Below, in pieces: positions 35,155 through 47,472 of a DNA stretch of 64,000 nt. Source of the DNA: Dactylonectria macrodidyma. Its lineage: Eukaryota > Ascomycota > Sordariomycetes > Hypocreales > Nectriaceae. Under the pieces are notes generated by a model. The model ran no database searches. It was not told the DNA's origin and worked only from the letters and a program-made list of their open reading frames with translations. The position numbers and the translations under genes are program-made. The stretch lies in NCBI GenBank assembly GCA_020744425.1, contig JAGMUV010000013.1, positions 1,302,001 through 1,366,000 of the forward strand, written 5' to 3'. Position 1 is the first letter of the stretch; each line of letters begins with the position of its first letter.

Positions 35155-37369
35155 ATGACCGCGCCGCCGCCCGCGGGAACCCCCGGATCGGCGCCGGCAG
35201 GCCCGTTTGTCTCGTCCATGCCGGACATGTCGCAGCACTCGCACCCACATCCTCATTCTCATCCGCATCCGCATCCGCATCCGCACTCGCACCCGCACGC
35301 AGCCATGGCGCACTATCGGGTGCCTCTCGGGATGAACCTCGACGGCTATGCCCCGAGCCTCGAGGAAGCCTACCGGGCCACCGCTACGACGCATGGCCTC
35401 TCGCCCCAGGAGGCTCAGCAGGCAGCCTTTGATCGGCTGCACCCTCACGCGCCTCCTGCCAACCCGGCCAGCGCCATCTCCGCGCCGTTGCCGGGCGGCG
35501 GCCAGTTCGGCATCCTTGCGCCGACGCCTGTGCCGGTCGTGGCGCCGCAGCCACCTAGCGGTATGTTTGCTGCTGCTGCTGATACGTCGTCGACGCAGCA
35601 GCAAGGCCAAGCGACTGAGCGGTCCAACGGCCAGTTGAGTGGCAAGCTAGTCGTAGATCCGCCAGACTTGGAGGCGTGGCGGGAGAAGCTGTTCAACGTT
35701 GACGAGATTATTGTGCTGACGCATGAGGAGTACGAGCAACTTCCCCTGGCCGTTCTCTTGTACATGTCCCTCTCCTCTACCTGCTAACTCATGCTTGCTC
35801 TTGTCCGCCAATAGATTCGAGACATACTTCCCGCACGTGGACAACGTCTACTCGCACCGCTCCTCGCAGCGGTACAAGCGCAAACCCTTCGTCTCGCACT
35901 ACTGGGACTGTCGCATGAAGGGCCGGCCGCCGGGGACGCCCAAGTCGGACGACCCCAACAAGAAGAAGCGCAAGCGCAGCGCCCGCGAGCGCGACCTGTG
36001 CGACGTCAAGATCAAGATCACCGAGTACTTTCCTGGCTCTCAGCTGCAGCCCGAGGACGTTCCCGCCGTCTCCAGCTCGCAGCAGCAGGGCGTCTTCGAC
36101 TCGTCGCCGGTCCACCAGCTCGTCGTTGCCGGCCAGCGCGTCTGGACCATCCAGAGGGTCAACGGGAACGGCGGCAATGGCAAGGGCGACGGCGTCGCGG
36201 GGCCTCACAAACACACGCTGGCGAGGAGCGACGAGATCAAGAAGAATAGCGTCCAGCGGCTCGTTGCGCGCCAGGAAAAGGACACTAAGAGAGCACATGT
36301 ACGTTGGCCGTTTATTCTTCAGGCATTTCCCTGAGACGCTTGTCTTTCGGGAGTAAAACTAAACTCCATGGGTGGGATAGAAACCGGCCATTCGAAAGGC
36401 CACAGGTGCAGCGCTGGCAACGATTAAGAAGCACACCAAGGACAGCGACCTGAAGCTGTACGCAGCATGTTTCTGGTAAGCTTACCTCCGGCTGTCTCCA
36501 AGCACCATAATGCTAACAGAACCCCCTTCAGTCCCTTCTCCCAACGTGTATGGATCGCCCTCGAAGCAAAGGGTCTAGCCTACCAGTACTGCGAAACAGA
36601 TCCCTTTCGGCGCCCGGCGCCACCCCAGCTTCTCGAGGCGAATCCGCGCGGGAACGTGCCCGCCATCCGGCAGGGCGACTGGGCATGTTCCGAGAGCAGT
36701 GTGATACTGGAATATGTAAGCCTTTTGGGCAGAATGAACAAGACGGTATGACTGATGATCCCATGCAGCTCGAAGATATGGACCACGGCGTGCCGCTGTA
36801 TCCTACCGACCCGCGGCTCAAGGCCAATTGTCGCCTCTGGATTGATCACGTATGTGCTGTCTAGTTGGATTCGCCCAGAATCAACGAGACACGCAATATA
36901 ACTAACCGCTCGATTCAGATTAACAGCCGTGTCGTCCCTGCATTCTACGCCCTGCTCCAAGCCCAAGACCCAGCAGCTCAGAGCACGGCAACTGGCCGCC
37001 TCCACAACACCATCACAACGCTCACCCAAGCCGCTGACGAACAAGTACGCCCTCTCCTCTCCCACAGTCCCCTTATTCACAGCCCCCAAGCCCCCGGGAG
37101 CCACACTGACGTCCTCACAGGGGCCTTTCTTCCTCGGCGCCACTCTCTCTCTCGTCGATATCCATCTTGCCCCCTTCGCCCTCCGCCTCGTGCGTGTCCT
37201 CGCGCCTCTTCGCGGGTGGCCCATCTCCACTCCTGGGTCTCGTCTGGCCCGCTGGCTCGACGCCTTCGAGGCAGACGCGCATGTACGTGCGACAACGAGC
37301 GGGAATGAGTTGTATGCCGAGACGACGGAGCTGTTAGCTCGCCCGGTGGCCGGTGGCGGAGGTATCTGA
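35155..37369 (+). CDS. Two-part protein: histidine-rich, zinc-finger-like N-terminal half fused to a glutathione S-transferase
   Basis: Seven exons, 35155-35759, 35815-36298, 36381-36475, 36532-36715, 36769-36849, 36919-37044 and 37121-37369, give 607 residues. Residues ~25-50 are His-Pro/His-Ser repeats. Residues ~200-340 (FETYFPHVDNVYSHR onward) hold Cys234, Cys264 and a His333-x-His335 pair after a Trp-x-Ile strand (VWTIQ), with a strongly basic loop between the cysteines (KKKRKRSARER). This Cys-Cys-His-x-His order recalls the WRKY/GCM1/FAR1-type zinc fingers of transposases and transcription factors. From 364 on the protein is a glutathione transferase with a Cys-type active site (ACFCPFSQRVWIALEAKG, catalytic Cys near 395, as in omega class), NPRGNVPAI and SVILEYLED. 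Intron 36299-36380 sits exactly between the halves. The zinc-finger assignment is an inference. Confidence 0.82.
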
Positions 37370-37639
37370 GGTGTGTTCTATGGGATAGGGCATATGTACC
37401 GAGCCGTTGCGTTTTGGAGAGCAACGATGGCAGTCGAAGCGATGATACTATGAGAAACGACGAAAATTAATGAATATGACTGCACAGGGCATTGGTAGAT
37501 GATCCATATACGTTTTATTAAGATCAATGGCATTACATGCTCATGGGGTATCCAGTTCCGTCCACAAGTTTACCTGTACAACGCCTCGTCCCAGAGACTC
37601 ATCGCAAAATCATCATAACATCCTCTCAACGCTTGAAGT

Positions 37640-40019
37640 CTATCCAGTGTCAGGCAGCGGAACAGAGCCTTCTCCTCTATGTGATCCCCGTTTCCTCCTC
37701 CTAAGATCCTCCACCTTCTCATTTAGAGTGACCGACTCGCCTGACAATCGAGCCTTGACACGGCCCTCTCCAAGCTCCTCTAACGTCTTGGACTCGAGGT
37801 ACTTGCGGCCGTCGTATTCTACCCAGCGTTGAACGTTTGGTAGATATGCCCAAGAGAAAATGGCACCGAACGCGGCCACAGAGCCAAATAAGAGGAAGAT
37901 GAGGCCTTGGCGAGTCTTGCTATCGTACGACGAGTTGATACCGTATACGACGAGCACGGCCACGATACTACCAAGTTTTCCAGCTGCCGCTGAAATTCCA
38001 TGACATGTGCATCGGTAACAGGTCGGGAAGATCTCAGCGGGTATCATGAAGGTTAGGGTGTTGGCACCTAAGAAAGATTGTCAGTACTCGGTCCAGGGGT
38101 GTTGATGCAAGTATGGATCCTACTCACCAAAATTGAACATGAAGTGGCAAATGGCCACAAATACAACCGTCGCAGGTGCCCCCTTTTGTTGATGTACGCC
38201 GTAGTAGACACACCCGGTAACAACAAAGAATAGTGTAAGAACGAGGAACGACGCCGTAAGCCATAAACGCCGTGGGATGCGATTTGCGAAGAGGACAAAG
38301 CAAGCACTGCCCGAGATGGATGCGAGCGAAACTGTTAGCAGATACTGCTTGGTTTGTTCGATTAACACATCATAGATGGTGTTACACGGGTGGGTGGCGT
38401 CTGTTGACCAGACTGGAAGCCCTTTCTCCACCCAGCTAGGTACGGTCGAGTTACCTCCTGGCAACGACGAATTCCAGCAAGCGAGCTGATCGTTGATAGG
38501 CGTGGATTGGGCAGTTGCCCACATACCCGACAATGTGCCTCTATTATCAAGGGACATTCCGTAGAAACTCACGTCCAGGAAAAACCATGTCGCCGCAGTG
38601 CCTAGGAGGTATGCCCAGTTCCCATCTCGGATGAAGTAGTTGTGAAGGTCCTCCTTTGAGAATTGAAGCGGCATTGCCTGGGGCGAGTTGGAGTGGTGCA
38701 TGGGGTTTTGAGAATTCATTTGGTAAGAGTTGACGGTATGAGCACCGTTCGGTGGGTTCATCTGATATGATGTTGTCATGTGGGCGCCGCCATTGGGTTG
38801 GTTCGAGGGGTATCCGTTCGGGGGTTGCTGGCTGTGTCCAAAACCATCCGGAGGTCCTCCATGTGGAGCTCCGTAGATCCTCTGGGTATTGATCAGGGCA
38901 ACCGCAGGCTTGTTGCGCACCTCGAGACTGTAGATGCCGCAGTCGAATAGGAAGAAACGGAAGATGATGGCGAGCAAAGCCGGCACGGCCCCAGAGCCGA
39001 TGATGATGCGCCAGATTCCATCCAATGCCCTCCGACATTCCTCCTCATGCAAAGTGTCGAGGCCGCAGCGCAGTTCGCGTAGATTATGGCTCTTCTCAAA
39101 GCCCAGGAGAACGAATAGGCCGACGATTTGCGCCAGGGCTTGACCAATGGGCTGCATCATGAAGACGCTCGAAATCATGGTACCTCTGGATTGGGTGCTC
39201 GCCCATTCAGAGGTTATGACAGCGCTAAGGGGATATTCGGCACCAATACCTATGTCATGAAACTTTCAGTAATGGTTCACTCGAGGGTGGGTGAGGTGGT
39301 GAGGTTATCAGATGGTGGGTTGGGAATGCGACTCACCAATTCCCATGACAAAACGCCACCATACAAACAGACCTAGGAAGGAGAGATCCTTATATCCATG
39401 ACTGCTAGTAGCCACACCAATAGTTGAGACGATTACAAGAACTAGCTCGATGCCGTATAGGCGTGTTCGACCATAGCGATCTGCGAGGTAGCCAAATAAG
39501 AGTTGACCAATGACAGAGCCCAGAAGTGTGAACAAGTTGATGAGTAGGCCGTGCCAGTCGCCGCCTTCGGGCCAGTAGACAAAAGCAATTGAGGCAAGGA
39601 TGACATTTGTAGAAAATAGATTGTAACTAAAACAACAATGGAAATTGTTAGCAATTCAGCCCGAGGGCGATGTGACAGTTGCGAGAGCAGGAAGACGCAC
39701 GAGTCGGTCAGGAAACCTGAGGCGGCAACCCCCCAAATGCGAAGGTTCCAAGAGTTGAGGTCAAGCTCATATCTCAATTGCTGACGATCCTATATTGCAA
39801 GGGAGCTGGGGTTAGCTTTGACGTCCGTCACAAGACAGGTCAGGACAGGGTTTGCTTCTGTGTCTGTGTCTAGGGAGCAGCGGAAGGGATGGTGATGGCG
39901 GTGATGGCGCAAAAAAGAGGACATGTGCTCACCTGGGCATCTTGAGCGGGCAAGGCAGAGCTGTCGGAACCCAAAAAGCCGCGGTTCGGGCGCATCGAAT
40001 ACCTCGAAAATACGGACAT
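37640..40019 (-). CDS. Phosphate:H+ symporter of the PHO84 type (major facilitator superfamily)
   Basis: Exons 40019-39933, 39789-39701, 39626-39337, 39249-38128 and 38067-37640 join to 671 residues. Family marks are the loop [14 protein letters not shown] after the second membrane segment, [20 protein letters not shown] after the fourth, [20 protein letters not shown] opening the second half, and the [15 protein letters not shown] segment, with about twelve membrane helices in all. The central cytosolic loop is enlarged by some 60 residues rich in Asn, Gln, Pro and Gly, with a repeated SYQMN motif. The acidic/basic C-terminus is cytosolic. Junctions are in frame with introns of 143, 74, 87 and 60 nt. 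Expression is probably controlled by phosphate, as for known members; I see no proof of that here. Confidence 0.92.
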
Positions 40020-43000
40020 GATTGCGACGGACGGGGATGCGATGCGATGCGACGCGTCGCAAGAAGGAATCGGCTCCGAAATTTGTATGGGCTGAGCGGA
40101 GCTCGTAATGCAGGGCTCAGCGAGAGCTTGCGACGGAGAAGCCGAGTTTGGCAAGGCGATGCGGATAGGAAAAGCCCAGTGAGAAGGACAGATCGAGAAG
40201 AGCGATCATGGCCGTACCTCAGAGGGAGTGAAAGGAAGCGAAATGGCAGAATAGCACAATTATGTTGTCGTGAGGATCAAGCAAGGCTTCGCAGGAGTGG
40301 TGCAAGTGGCCGGGAGGTCATCACTAGACAGTGCGGGCGCAGGACACCGACGGTGCGCCAGGCGGCGGCTGGCTCGCTGTGGCGTCCAGGCAAGCTTTTT
40401 CTGACTGTTAAGCTTGGCTCGCGCCTTGGCTGATTCGTGTCTAGTGGTTGGTTTCGGTGGGCTGGACTTGGCGAAGAACTTGGCTTCCAAGAACGAAATG
40501 AGACGGGAGACTAGATGGCAAGACTTGTCGAGGCGATTGTCGTTGTCATTGTCATGGCTGTCGGCAAGGCTATTGTCAGGTTATGGTCAAGGTCCCTGAA
40601 GTTGTCAGGCTGATGCAGACAGGGCTTCTCCATAACGGATACTCCATACGCAGCAGAACATGTCAATCATTACTCGGTCCAGACCACAGGTAATAGTGGG
40701 ATCGAGTATGGGGGGTGAATCTCCCGAGAGACTGGTTTGGGCGCGTGTTCAATAGTTCGGGGACCCTTGGAGGGTTGCAAATCATGCGGTTGATCGATAC
40801 CTACCTACCTACCCAACCAGTTAGGCCGGTGCTCGAGGAAACCACCAATTGCTCCGATGCGACGTGTGCGCGGGTGAAATGATCCAGGCCATGATCCAGA
40901 TTTCTCCCTCCCTGCTAGGTACCTGGACCACCCTGTAGTCCTGGGCCAGGGAACGCAGGCCCGGGGGATATCCGGACAGCTCGGGACATCTCGAATGCTG
41001 CAGAATGCCCACTGCAGACAAGGATCCGAGTCTAGTAGCCACTCCAATTGGCAAGGAGAAATGGTACCAGGGACCATATCGGAGGGGACTAGGGCGCCGG
41101 AGAGAGTAGGGTCTTGGGGACCAAAATGGACAATTCATGTGGGTTCAAACGTTTACGAGACACCGCTCATGACAGTGACGCGAGCACGTGGTCTTGAGCG
41201 ACGGTGTGTGAGTGAGAAAGCGTGGGGGAGCTAGAAAGTTACATAATCCTCTGGGGTACCTGCCCATGTCGGAGAATCCACACTGGGTAGACCAAACTGC
41301 GTGATGCCTGGATCCCAAAGGTTGCGTAACACAAGTAGGGATGACGGGACTTAGAGACAGTGCTTTCCTTCCAATTCCAGGCCACATTTCTCAGATGACA
41401 AGACCCAAGGCGCCTAATACCCTCGCGCACAGCCGAGAAGGAAGTAAAAGGAAAAGAAAACCTACCTATGAACAAGAGACAAAGATAACGGAGGATTTAA
41501 GCCGCGGACAGGGAAGTTGACGCGAGAGCAAGAGCCAATCTACAAGGCATATCCAACTGCGTGCCCTCGTGCCTCAAATTTGCTCGATCCGGCGGGGTGA
41601 GTACCAACTGATACTATGAACGTTAGGTACCAACTAATTAAGCAGCCTTCACCTTCGCATCCACCCGCCCATATCCGCCATCCCGGATGACGAAACGAAG
41701 CCGCTGGGGCCCAGATAGTCGGGAAGCGTAGCGGGAATGTATCCCGAGGGGCACAGGGAAAGCTTCATTCCGCGTCGACAAAAAAAAAAATAAAAAAATC
41801 TAGCGAATCCCACACGACCCAACTCAAATCAGCTTCAACTCCTCGGAGCCGAAGCATACACGCCAGCGGTCACGGATCGTCATCCATCAGATCCATCGGC
41901 ACCAGGACTGGTAGCATTGAAGTATCTTTTTTTTTTTTTTTTTTTTTTTTTTTGGCAACATTGGGAGTATTGGCAGCAATGCCTATTCGTACAGTTACTT
42001 GTAGCAAGCGATGGACAAAAGCTGTATGATACCAACCAAGTCATACCAGTCCAGCCCCAACAAGGCGCCAAGCAATCTATCTAGGTCCCTCCCATTGCCC
42101 CGGCACAAGCCATGCTTGGCTCTGCTGGGGTTGAAGGCATGCAGGGCCGATCCCACCCATCAGAGAGCCGCCTTGACCCCCGTGCGCGATGTTCCCGTCC
42201 TCAGTGGACCACCAATCGACGACAAGCTTCCCTCCATGTGGCGCCGACCCTTGGCTGTCCGGCTCTGATCCGTTTTCCTGGTGGCTCATGGGCCCTAGAC
42301 TCGTTACCTTTCCCTTGCCGTTTGTTGCATCTGAGAGACCAGGGGTTGGAGTGCTTGTGTGCGCCGCAGCTGCTCTGCCTGCCTGTTGCGTGCCCATCAG
42401 CCCTCTTTGGGTTGTGCTTTTGGTGTTCCGTGGTCAGTGGTCTGCGGGGAGGTCGATTGATTGACGAGTCGACCATTGGGCTCAAGTCCCAAAGTTACGC
42501 CCTGCCCCTCGTTCCACCACCACCACCTCCACCTCCACCATACGTATGGATTTCTCGTCAACGAACACGATGGAAGATGCTTGGCCGCGGCTGGCCTAGC
42601 TCATCCGACCACCGACACGCCGACGACGCTTGCCCACAGCGGCTTGCAGGTCTCGACATTGCCATCCATTGTTCGCTCGGCATTGGTTCCATGCCTCCCA
42701 TCGAGTCGAGCACCGTCGTGTGAGCACTGAGCATCCGTATCTGCTTCTCCAACTTGCGACTCCCACCAAAACGCGACTGCGCCTGTCTGCACCTGCCCGC
42801 ATCCGTTGTCACCGCGTTGGGGCCGGTACTTCACGACGGGGCCGCATCCAAGTAGACGTACCCATACCCAATTGCACCCAAGTGTGTGCCTGCGTCTGAG
42901 AGACTGGACGACTGAGCCGTCTGCCAAACCCGTGCGGGCGTGCGGGCGTGACTGTCTCTTCGTGGGGTGAACGTGAGCACGAGCTTGAGCCCGAGACGAG

Positions 43001-43258
43001 AGGGAGACAAACGTCTGCCTCTGTGTATTTGCTTCACATCTCCACCAGCTGTCACTCTCTTCTCCTCAACGTCGTTTCTCCAATCCTCAAGGGGCGGTGC
43101 GGATATCACCCACACGCACCCCCGTCCAGATGGTTCAGATCTTCAAGACGGCGCCAGCACAAACCACCTGCCAGCTTCCCATCGTTGTGACCGTGTCATG
43201 ACATGTCCCCACCGCTCGGTCAGTCAGCTCGCCCTCGACTGCCACCAACCGCGACAGC
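40020..43258. other. Divergent intergenic region of 3.2 kb
   Basis: Promoter side of the phosphate transporter (left) and of the unrecognised gene at 43259 (right). It holds A-rich and T-rich tracts near 41,780-41,953 and a C/T-rich stretch after 42,450, probably the leader of the right-hand gene. Open frames up to 203 residues (42112-42723) look non-conserved. Confidence 0.4.
41927..41953. repeat. Homopolymer run of 27 T
   Basis: An uninterrupted T tract between non-coding sequences. The exact length may be affected by sequencing error. Confidence 0.9.
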
Positions 43259-44682
43259 ATGTCCTCCTCGGGCTCCTCCTTTACCTCATCGTCGCTCGGT
43301 CGCCCGCCAACATACGGACGTACTTACGCCAGTCCTGTTGACTCAACCTGGACCCCGACCTCGGGCATCTCGACCATCTCTGCTCCCACAACCGAGGGTT
43401 CGGTCACACAAACATCCACCCTGGATCTCGGCCCTCCTGGTTTCCAAGCAACAATGTACGTTCTCTGGTCCCATCCGCCGTCTCCAATCTCTTCTGAGCC
43501 TCAATGTTTGGTCGCTTCGTCGATTCTGATCTTGGACATCTCCAGAATTCTCTTCCAAGACACCCCCGACGAACGAATCGTCTACTTGGGCCCATGGGAA
43601 GTCGTGGGCTCCGAGCAACGCCGCATCCTGTGGCAGGGCAGCTACCAGAACGAGCTTCTCGAGCACTACCGTGAGCTTTGTTTCTCCTTCTCCCTCTTCC
43701 TCTCTCTTTCCCTCGTCGCATCATCCTGGCGCATCTTCTAACTTCAACTCTAGTGCCATCCGACATCCCCTCAGACATCCACCCCCATACACTTCACTCG
43801 CGCCACCGTCCCTACTACGATACCGCCGATATGGAACGATATCTGACTTTCCAAGAGCCCCATCGGGTTCGTTATACGACGGATGAAGGTGTCTGTATCC
43901 ATGATCAGTATATCAAACTCCGGTACGAATTCACCACAGTCGAAGGCTCTATCCAATTCCAGGGCGATGTCCGACGAAAAGACTTTGTCGACTTCTACGA
44001 TGTAGACGTGGTCTGGACGAATGTGCATGGCCGGACCGATAGCTTTGGGAAAGTCAAGGGCATTGGGGCGATCCAGAGGCTCAAACTGTGGAGAGACCGA
44101 TATACTACGTTTCACTCCATCAGCGTGTGCGCCAATAAGACGGACGGGCAGTATCGTGAATACGAGATACACAACTTTGACGGCGAGGTTCGTGGGCGGG
44201 ACGACCGCGCAAAACAGCTCAAACTCATGGTCCACGGCCGACGCCGCAGCACGACAGACGAACATCATCACCGCCGTTTCACCTTGGCTCACCGAATGCG
44301 TCCTCGGGTGAGAACTGGCAGTTCCTCGGAGCCTGGCCCGTCTCAGCAGCCGCTCGACATACGATACCTGGCCATCCAGTTTACCGAACGCCAAGGTAAT
44401 TGATATCTCAAGGGATTGCTCCTTCTTATCACAACGAAACCGGTTTCCAGTCGGCTAACCATCACCCCAGCGTATCGGCGGTTCCTAGAAACGTGGCTCT
44501 ATTGCCACAGTACTGACCGCGAATTCAATGGCATCCCATTCCCACCTAACCACTTTGAGCTACCCTCGCCGCAAATAATGCCGGGACTCTCTCCAGATCT
44601 CCCGGTGTCGGACTGGCAGAACCGCACCCTCGATAGCATCGCAGAGCCGTCGGGCTCGGGCGACGCAGTGGCGACGCCCTGA
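43259..44682 (+). CDS. Unrecognised protein, four exons
   Basis: Exons 43259-43455, 43546-43670, 43754-44395 and 44471-44682 join to 391 residues. The head is serine/threonine-rich (about 65 residues). The body has a dense mix of beta-like strands and aromatic residues (ILFQDTPDERIVYLGPWEVV, YIKLRYEFTTVEGSIQFQGD, DFYDVDVVWTNVHGRTDSFG) and looks globular. A basic, histidine-rich stretch near 300 (HGRRRSTTDEHHHRRF) and a tail with AYRRFLETWLYCHSTDREFN follow. All three introns (75-90 nt) have GT-AG ends and preserve frame, which supports a real gene. The pattern suggests a fungal-specific family of unknown function. I do not recognise a domain. Confidence 0.7.
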
Positions 44683-45192
44683 ACGGGCCGGGCCTTGAAT
44701 GGGCCACGCAGCCAGTAGCACCACTAACCCGAGCCACATGCCTGCAGCAGCATGCAATGCAGGTGGGGTGACGGCCATTTTGCCTTTGGCCTTTTGCAGG
44801 CCACGCAGCGAAGACAAGCGAAGCAAGCGACGGCATCTCGCTTGCTAGACCTGTCAAGACCTGTAGAAGAGCCTAGGCCGGTGGGATTTCGGCGCGGTTT
44901 AAAGGGGTGTGGACGGCAGTATGCGCGATACTGCGGCGGTATGCGCAAAGGGTCAGCAAACCACATGCCACCAACCCATGGCCAGACTCCCTCATCAGTG
45001 AGCGACACCACCCACCCCACCCGCCCGGACGGATGAACCCCGCGACGTCAGACCACGGTGTGTCGTCATTAAGCAGCGCACCTCGCCGAGCTCATATATC
45101 GCCATTATATAATTAGCTCCCATTGCCGGCCCCGGCGGTTTGCGTGTCAATCCCATTGACTCAAAATCGTCTTTTCAATTGCCATTGGCGCC
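44683..45192. other. Promoter region of acetate kinase
   Basis: About 510 bp, with a TATA-like element close to the gene. No gene seen. Confidence 0.5.
45106..45112 (+). promoter_or_regulatory. Candidate TATA element of acetate kinase
   Basis: TATATAA lies 81 bases before the ATG. A further TATAT occurs about 12 bases upstream. Position and sequence fit a core promoter, but this is by inspection only. Confidence 0.45.
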
Positions 45193-46567
45193 ATGAAGGT
45201 CATCCTCGCCATCAACGCCGGCTCCAGCTCCGTCAAAATTTCCGTCTTCACGGCCGATAAGGATGTATCACCCTGCCAGATCGCTGACACCCAAATCAGC
45301 GGCCTGACTGCCCCACCAGCGCAACTGACATATTCCCGTCTCGGTGAGACGCTCATCAAGGCCAAGGAGGTTTCTGATGAAGTCAAGAGTCAGGATGACG
45401 CCTTTGATTTGCTCCTCAACACACTCGTCGACGACGAGGGCCTGAAGGAAATCAGCGCCAAGACGGATATCTCCATTGCCTGTCATCGCATCGTCCACGG
45501 CGGCGACTATGACAGGCCTCAGATCATCACTCAGGACACATACCACCACCTTGAGGAGCTGAGTGACCTGGCACCTTTACACAACGGCGTCGCCCTGGGC
45601 ATTGTCGACACGTGCATCAGGCTCCTCCCCGACGCCGTCAACGTCGCCTGCTTCGATTCACAGTTCCACACCACCATTCCCCCACACATTTACACATATC
45701 CCATCAACCCAACAATTGCAAAGAGCAATCGCTTGCGCAAATATGGTTTCCACGGCATCAGCTACGCCTTCATCACTCGGTCTGTCGCCGAGTTCCTAAA
45801 CAGGCCCGCCGACTCCCTCAACATCATCGCGCTTCACCTTGGTAGCGGCGCCAGCGCGTGTGCCATCAAGGACGGCAAGAGCTGGGACACAAGCATGGGA
45901 TTGACCCCATTAGCGGGTCTTCCCGGCGCCACGCGGAGTGGCAGCGTTGATCCCAGGTGAGTCTATCCATGTGCATATCAGACACGGTTAAATCAACTCC
46001 ATGTCGTCGGCAAGGTTTGACAGCCTTTGGCGATGATAGTTGTTTCTGAGAGAACTCTGCTAACCTACTGCCACCCGCTAAAGCCTTGTCTTCCACTATG
46101 CCAGTGATGTCGGTAAGCTCTCACCAGCATCGACCAAGCATCTCCACATCTCGGTTGCTGAGGAGATCCTCAACAAGCAAAGTGGCTGGAAAGCCATGAC
46201 AGGCACCACCAACTTTGGCACCGTCGCCGATTCCGACGATCCCGCCTGCCGCCTTGCTTTCGACATCTTTGTCGACCGCGTCTGCGGCTTCATCGGCTCT
46301 TACTACGTCACCCTCGGCGGTCGCGTCGACGCTCTCGTCTTCGCCGGTGGCATCGGCGAGCGCAGCGCCAAGCTCCGCTCTGCCGTCGTCGAGCGCCTCG
46401 CATGCTTAGGCTTCGTCCTCGATGAGGACCGCAACGCCGAACCGGTCACCGACACCGTCCAGGACCTCGGCGCCAAAAACTCTGAGCACAACATCCTCGT
46501 CTGCCAAACTGACGAGCAGTTTGAGATGGCTAGGCTCTGCGCCGAGAAGGAGGACCTGTGGGAATAG
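45193..46567 (+). CDS. Acetate kinase
   Basis: Exons 45193-45956 and 46084-46567 join to 415 residues, the usual size. The enzyme interconverts acetate plus ATP and acetyl phosphate plus ADP; in fungi it is usually thought to work with phosphoketolase rather than phosphotransacetylase. Marks are VILAINAGSSSVKISVF at the N-terminus, the ACHRIVHGGDY segment, RKYGFHGISYAFITR, LHLGSGASACAIKDGKSWDT with MGLTPLAGLPGATRSGSVDP, and the C-terminal DALVFAGGIGERSAKLRS. The junction reads SVDPSLVFHYASDVG. The 127-nt intron is long for this window. No phosphoketolase or phosphotransacetylase gene lies nearby. Confidence 0.96.
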
Positions 46568-47472
46568 ATGCATGGCGAGATTCTCGCCCGTCCCAGTCGT
46601 CGACGAGAGCGTCCCGTAGTAGGATGAGGACGCGGACTTGATGCTTGTATATACTTCAATTTTTGCGGAGCTTGCTGATCACGCCGATTACGACCATCAT
46701 GTGCATGCGGTTATTTGCTCGACCAATTATCAATAAAAAACAATAGAAATACACATTTCAGTTAAGATCAAAGTGGTATCAATTCCCGATGAAGCGCCTC
46801 TCTACCAGGGCCTTCAACCTATGTATAAATCCGCAAGGGAATAAAAAGAAATCAACAAAAATTGCAGCTATGTGCTTGCGGCGAATCTGACCGTGGACGA
46901 GCATGACTCGAGAATGAGTTCAGAGTCTGCATACTCCTTCTTTTGCCAAAAAAAAAAAAAAAGGCGTTCGAGGGCGTCACCACCAACGAGTGCGCGCCGC
47001 TGTACTGTATCAGAGAATAAGAAAGAGTTCGCCCCAGCGCCGTGCCTTTTACTCTCCATGGAAAATCTCCAATGGTTTCCTGTCGTCATTTATCTAAAAC
47101 CACATGAGATGAAAAAAAATCATGCTAGGCGCCACATCGTGTGCTTTGGACACCATCCATGTTCACAGAATCCCATAAAAGATAAGCACCATTAAAAGAA
47201 CGCCGGTCACTAAAGATTGCCTTTCGTGTATTCGTACATCCCGCAGCCAACGAGATCAGTAGCCGGAACAAAAAAGAAACATCATGCTTCGTGTGTAATG
47301 GTGTAGTGGTGTAGTGTTTTGGTGTGGTGAGGTGAGGTTGGTCGCGGTGAGGATCAGGTGGGGTTTGGCGCAGATGATGAATAAAATTAGGATTATCAAC
47401 GGGGGCGGGTTGCGATTTGGTGACATAGGGTGAGGGGTGCCGACCGGCCAGGACCAGTCAAGATTGTGTTGT
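46568..47472. other. Convergent 3' region
   Basis: Between acetate kinase and the C2H2 regulator. A run of 15 A at 46948-46962 is the only feature. No gene seen. Confidence 0.5.

Noticed and set aside
39852..40433. 193-residue plus-strand open frame at the phosphate-transporter start
   Set aside because: Arg-rich antisense frame overlapping the first exon and promoter of the transporter, without domain features.
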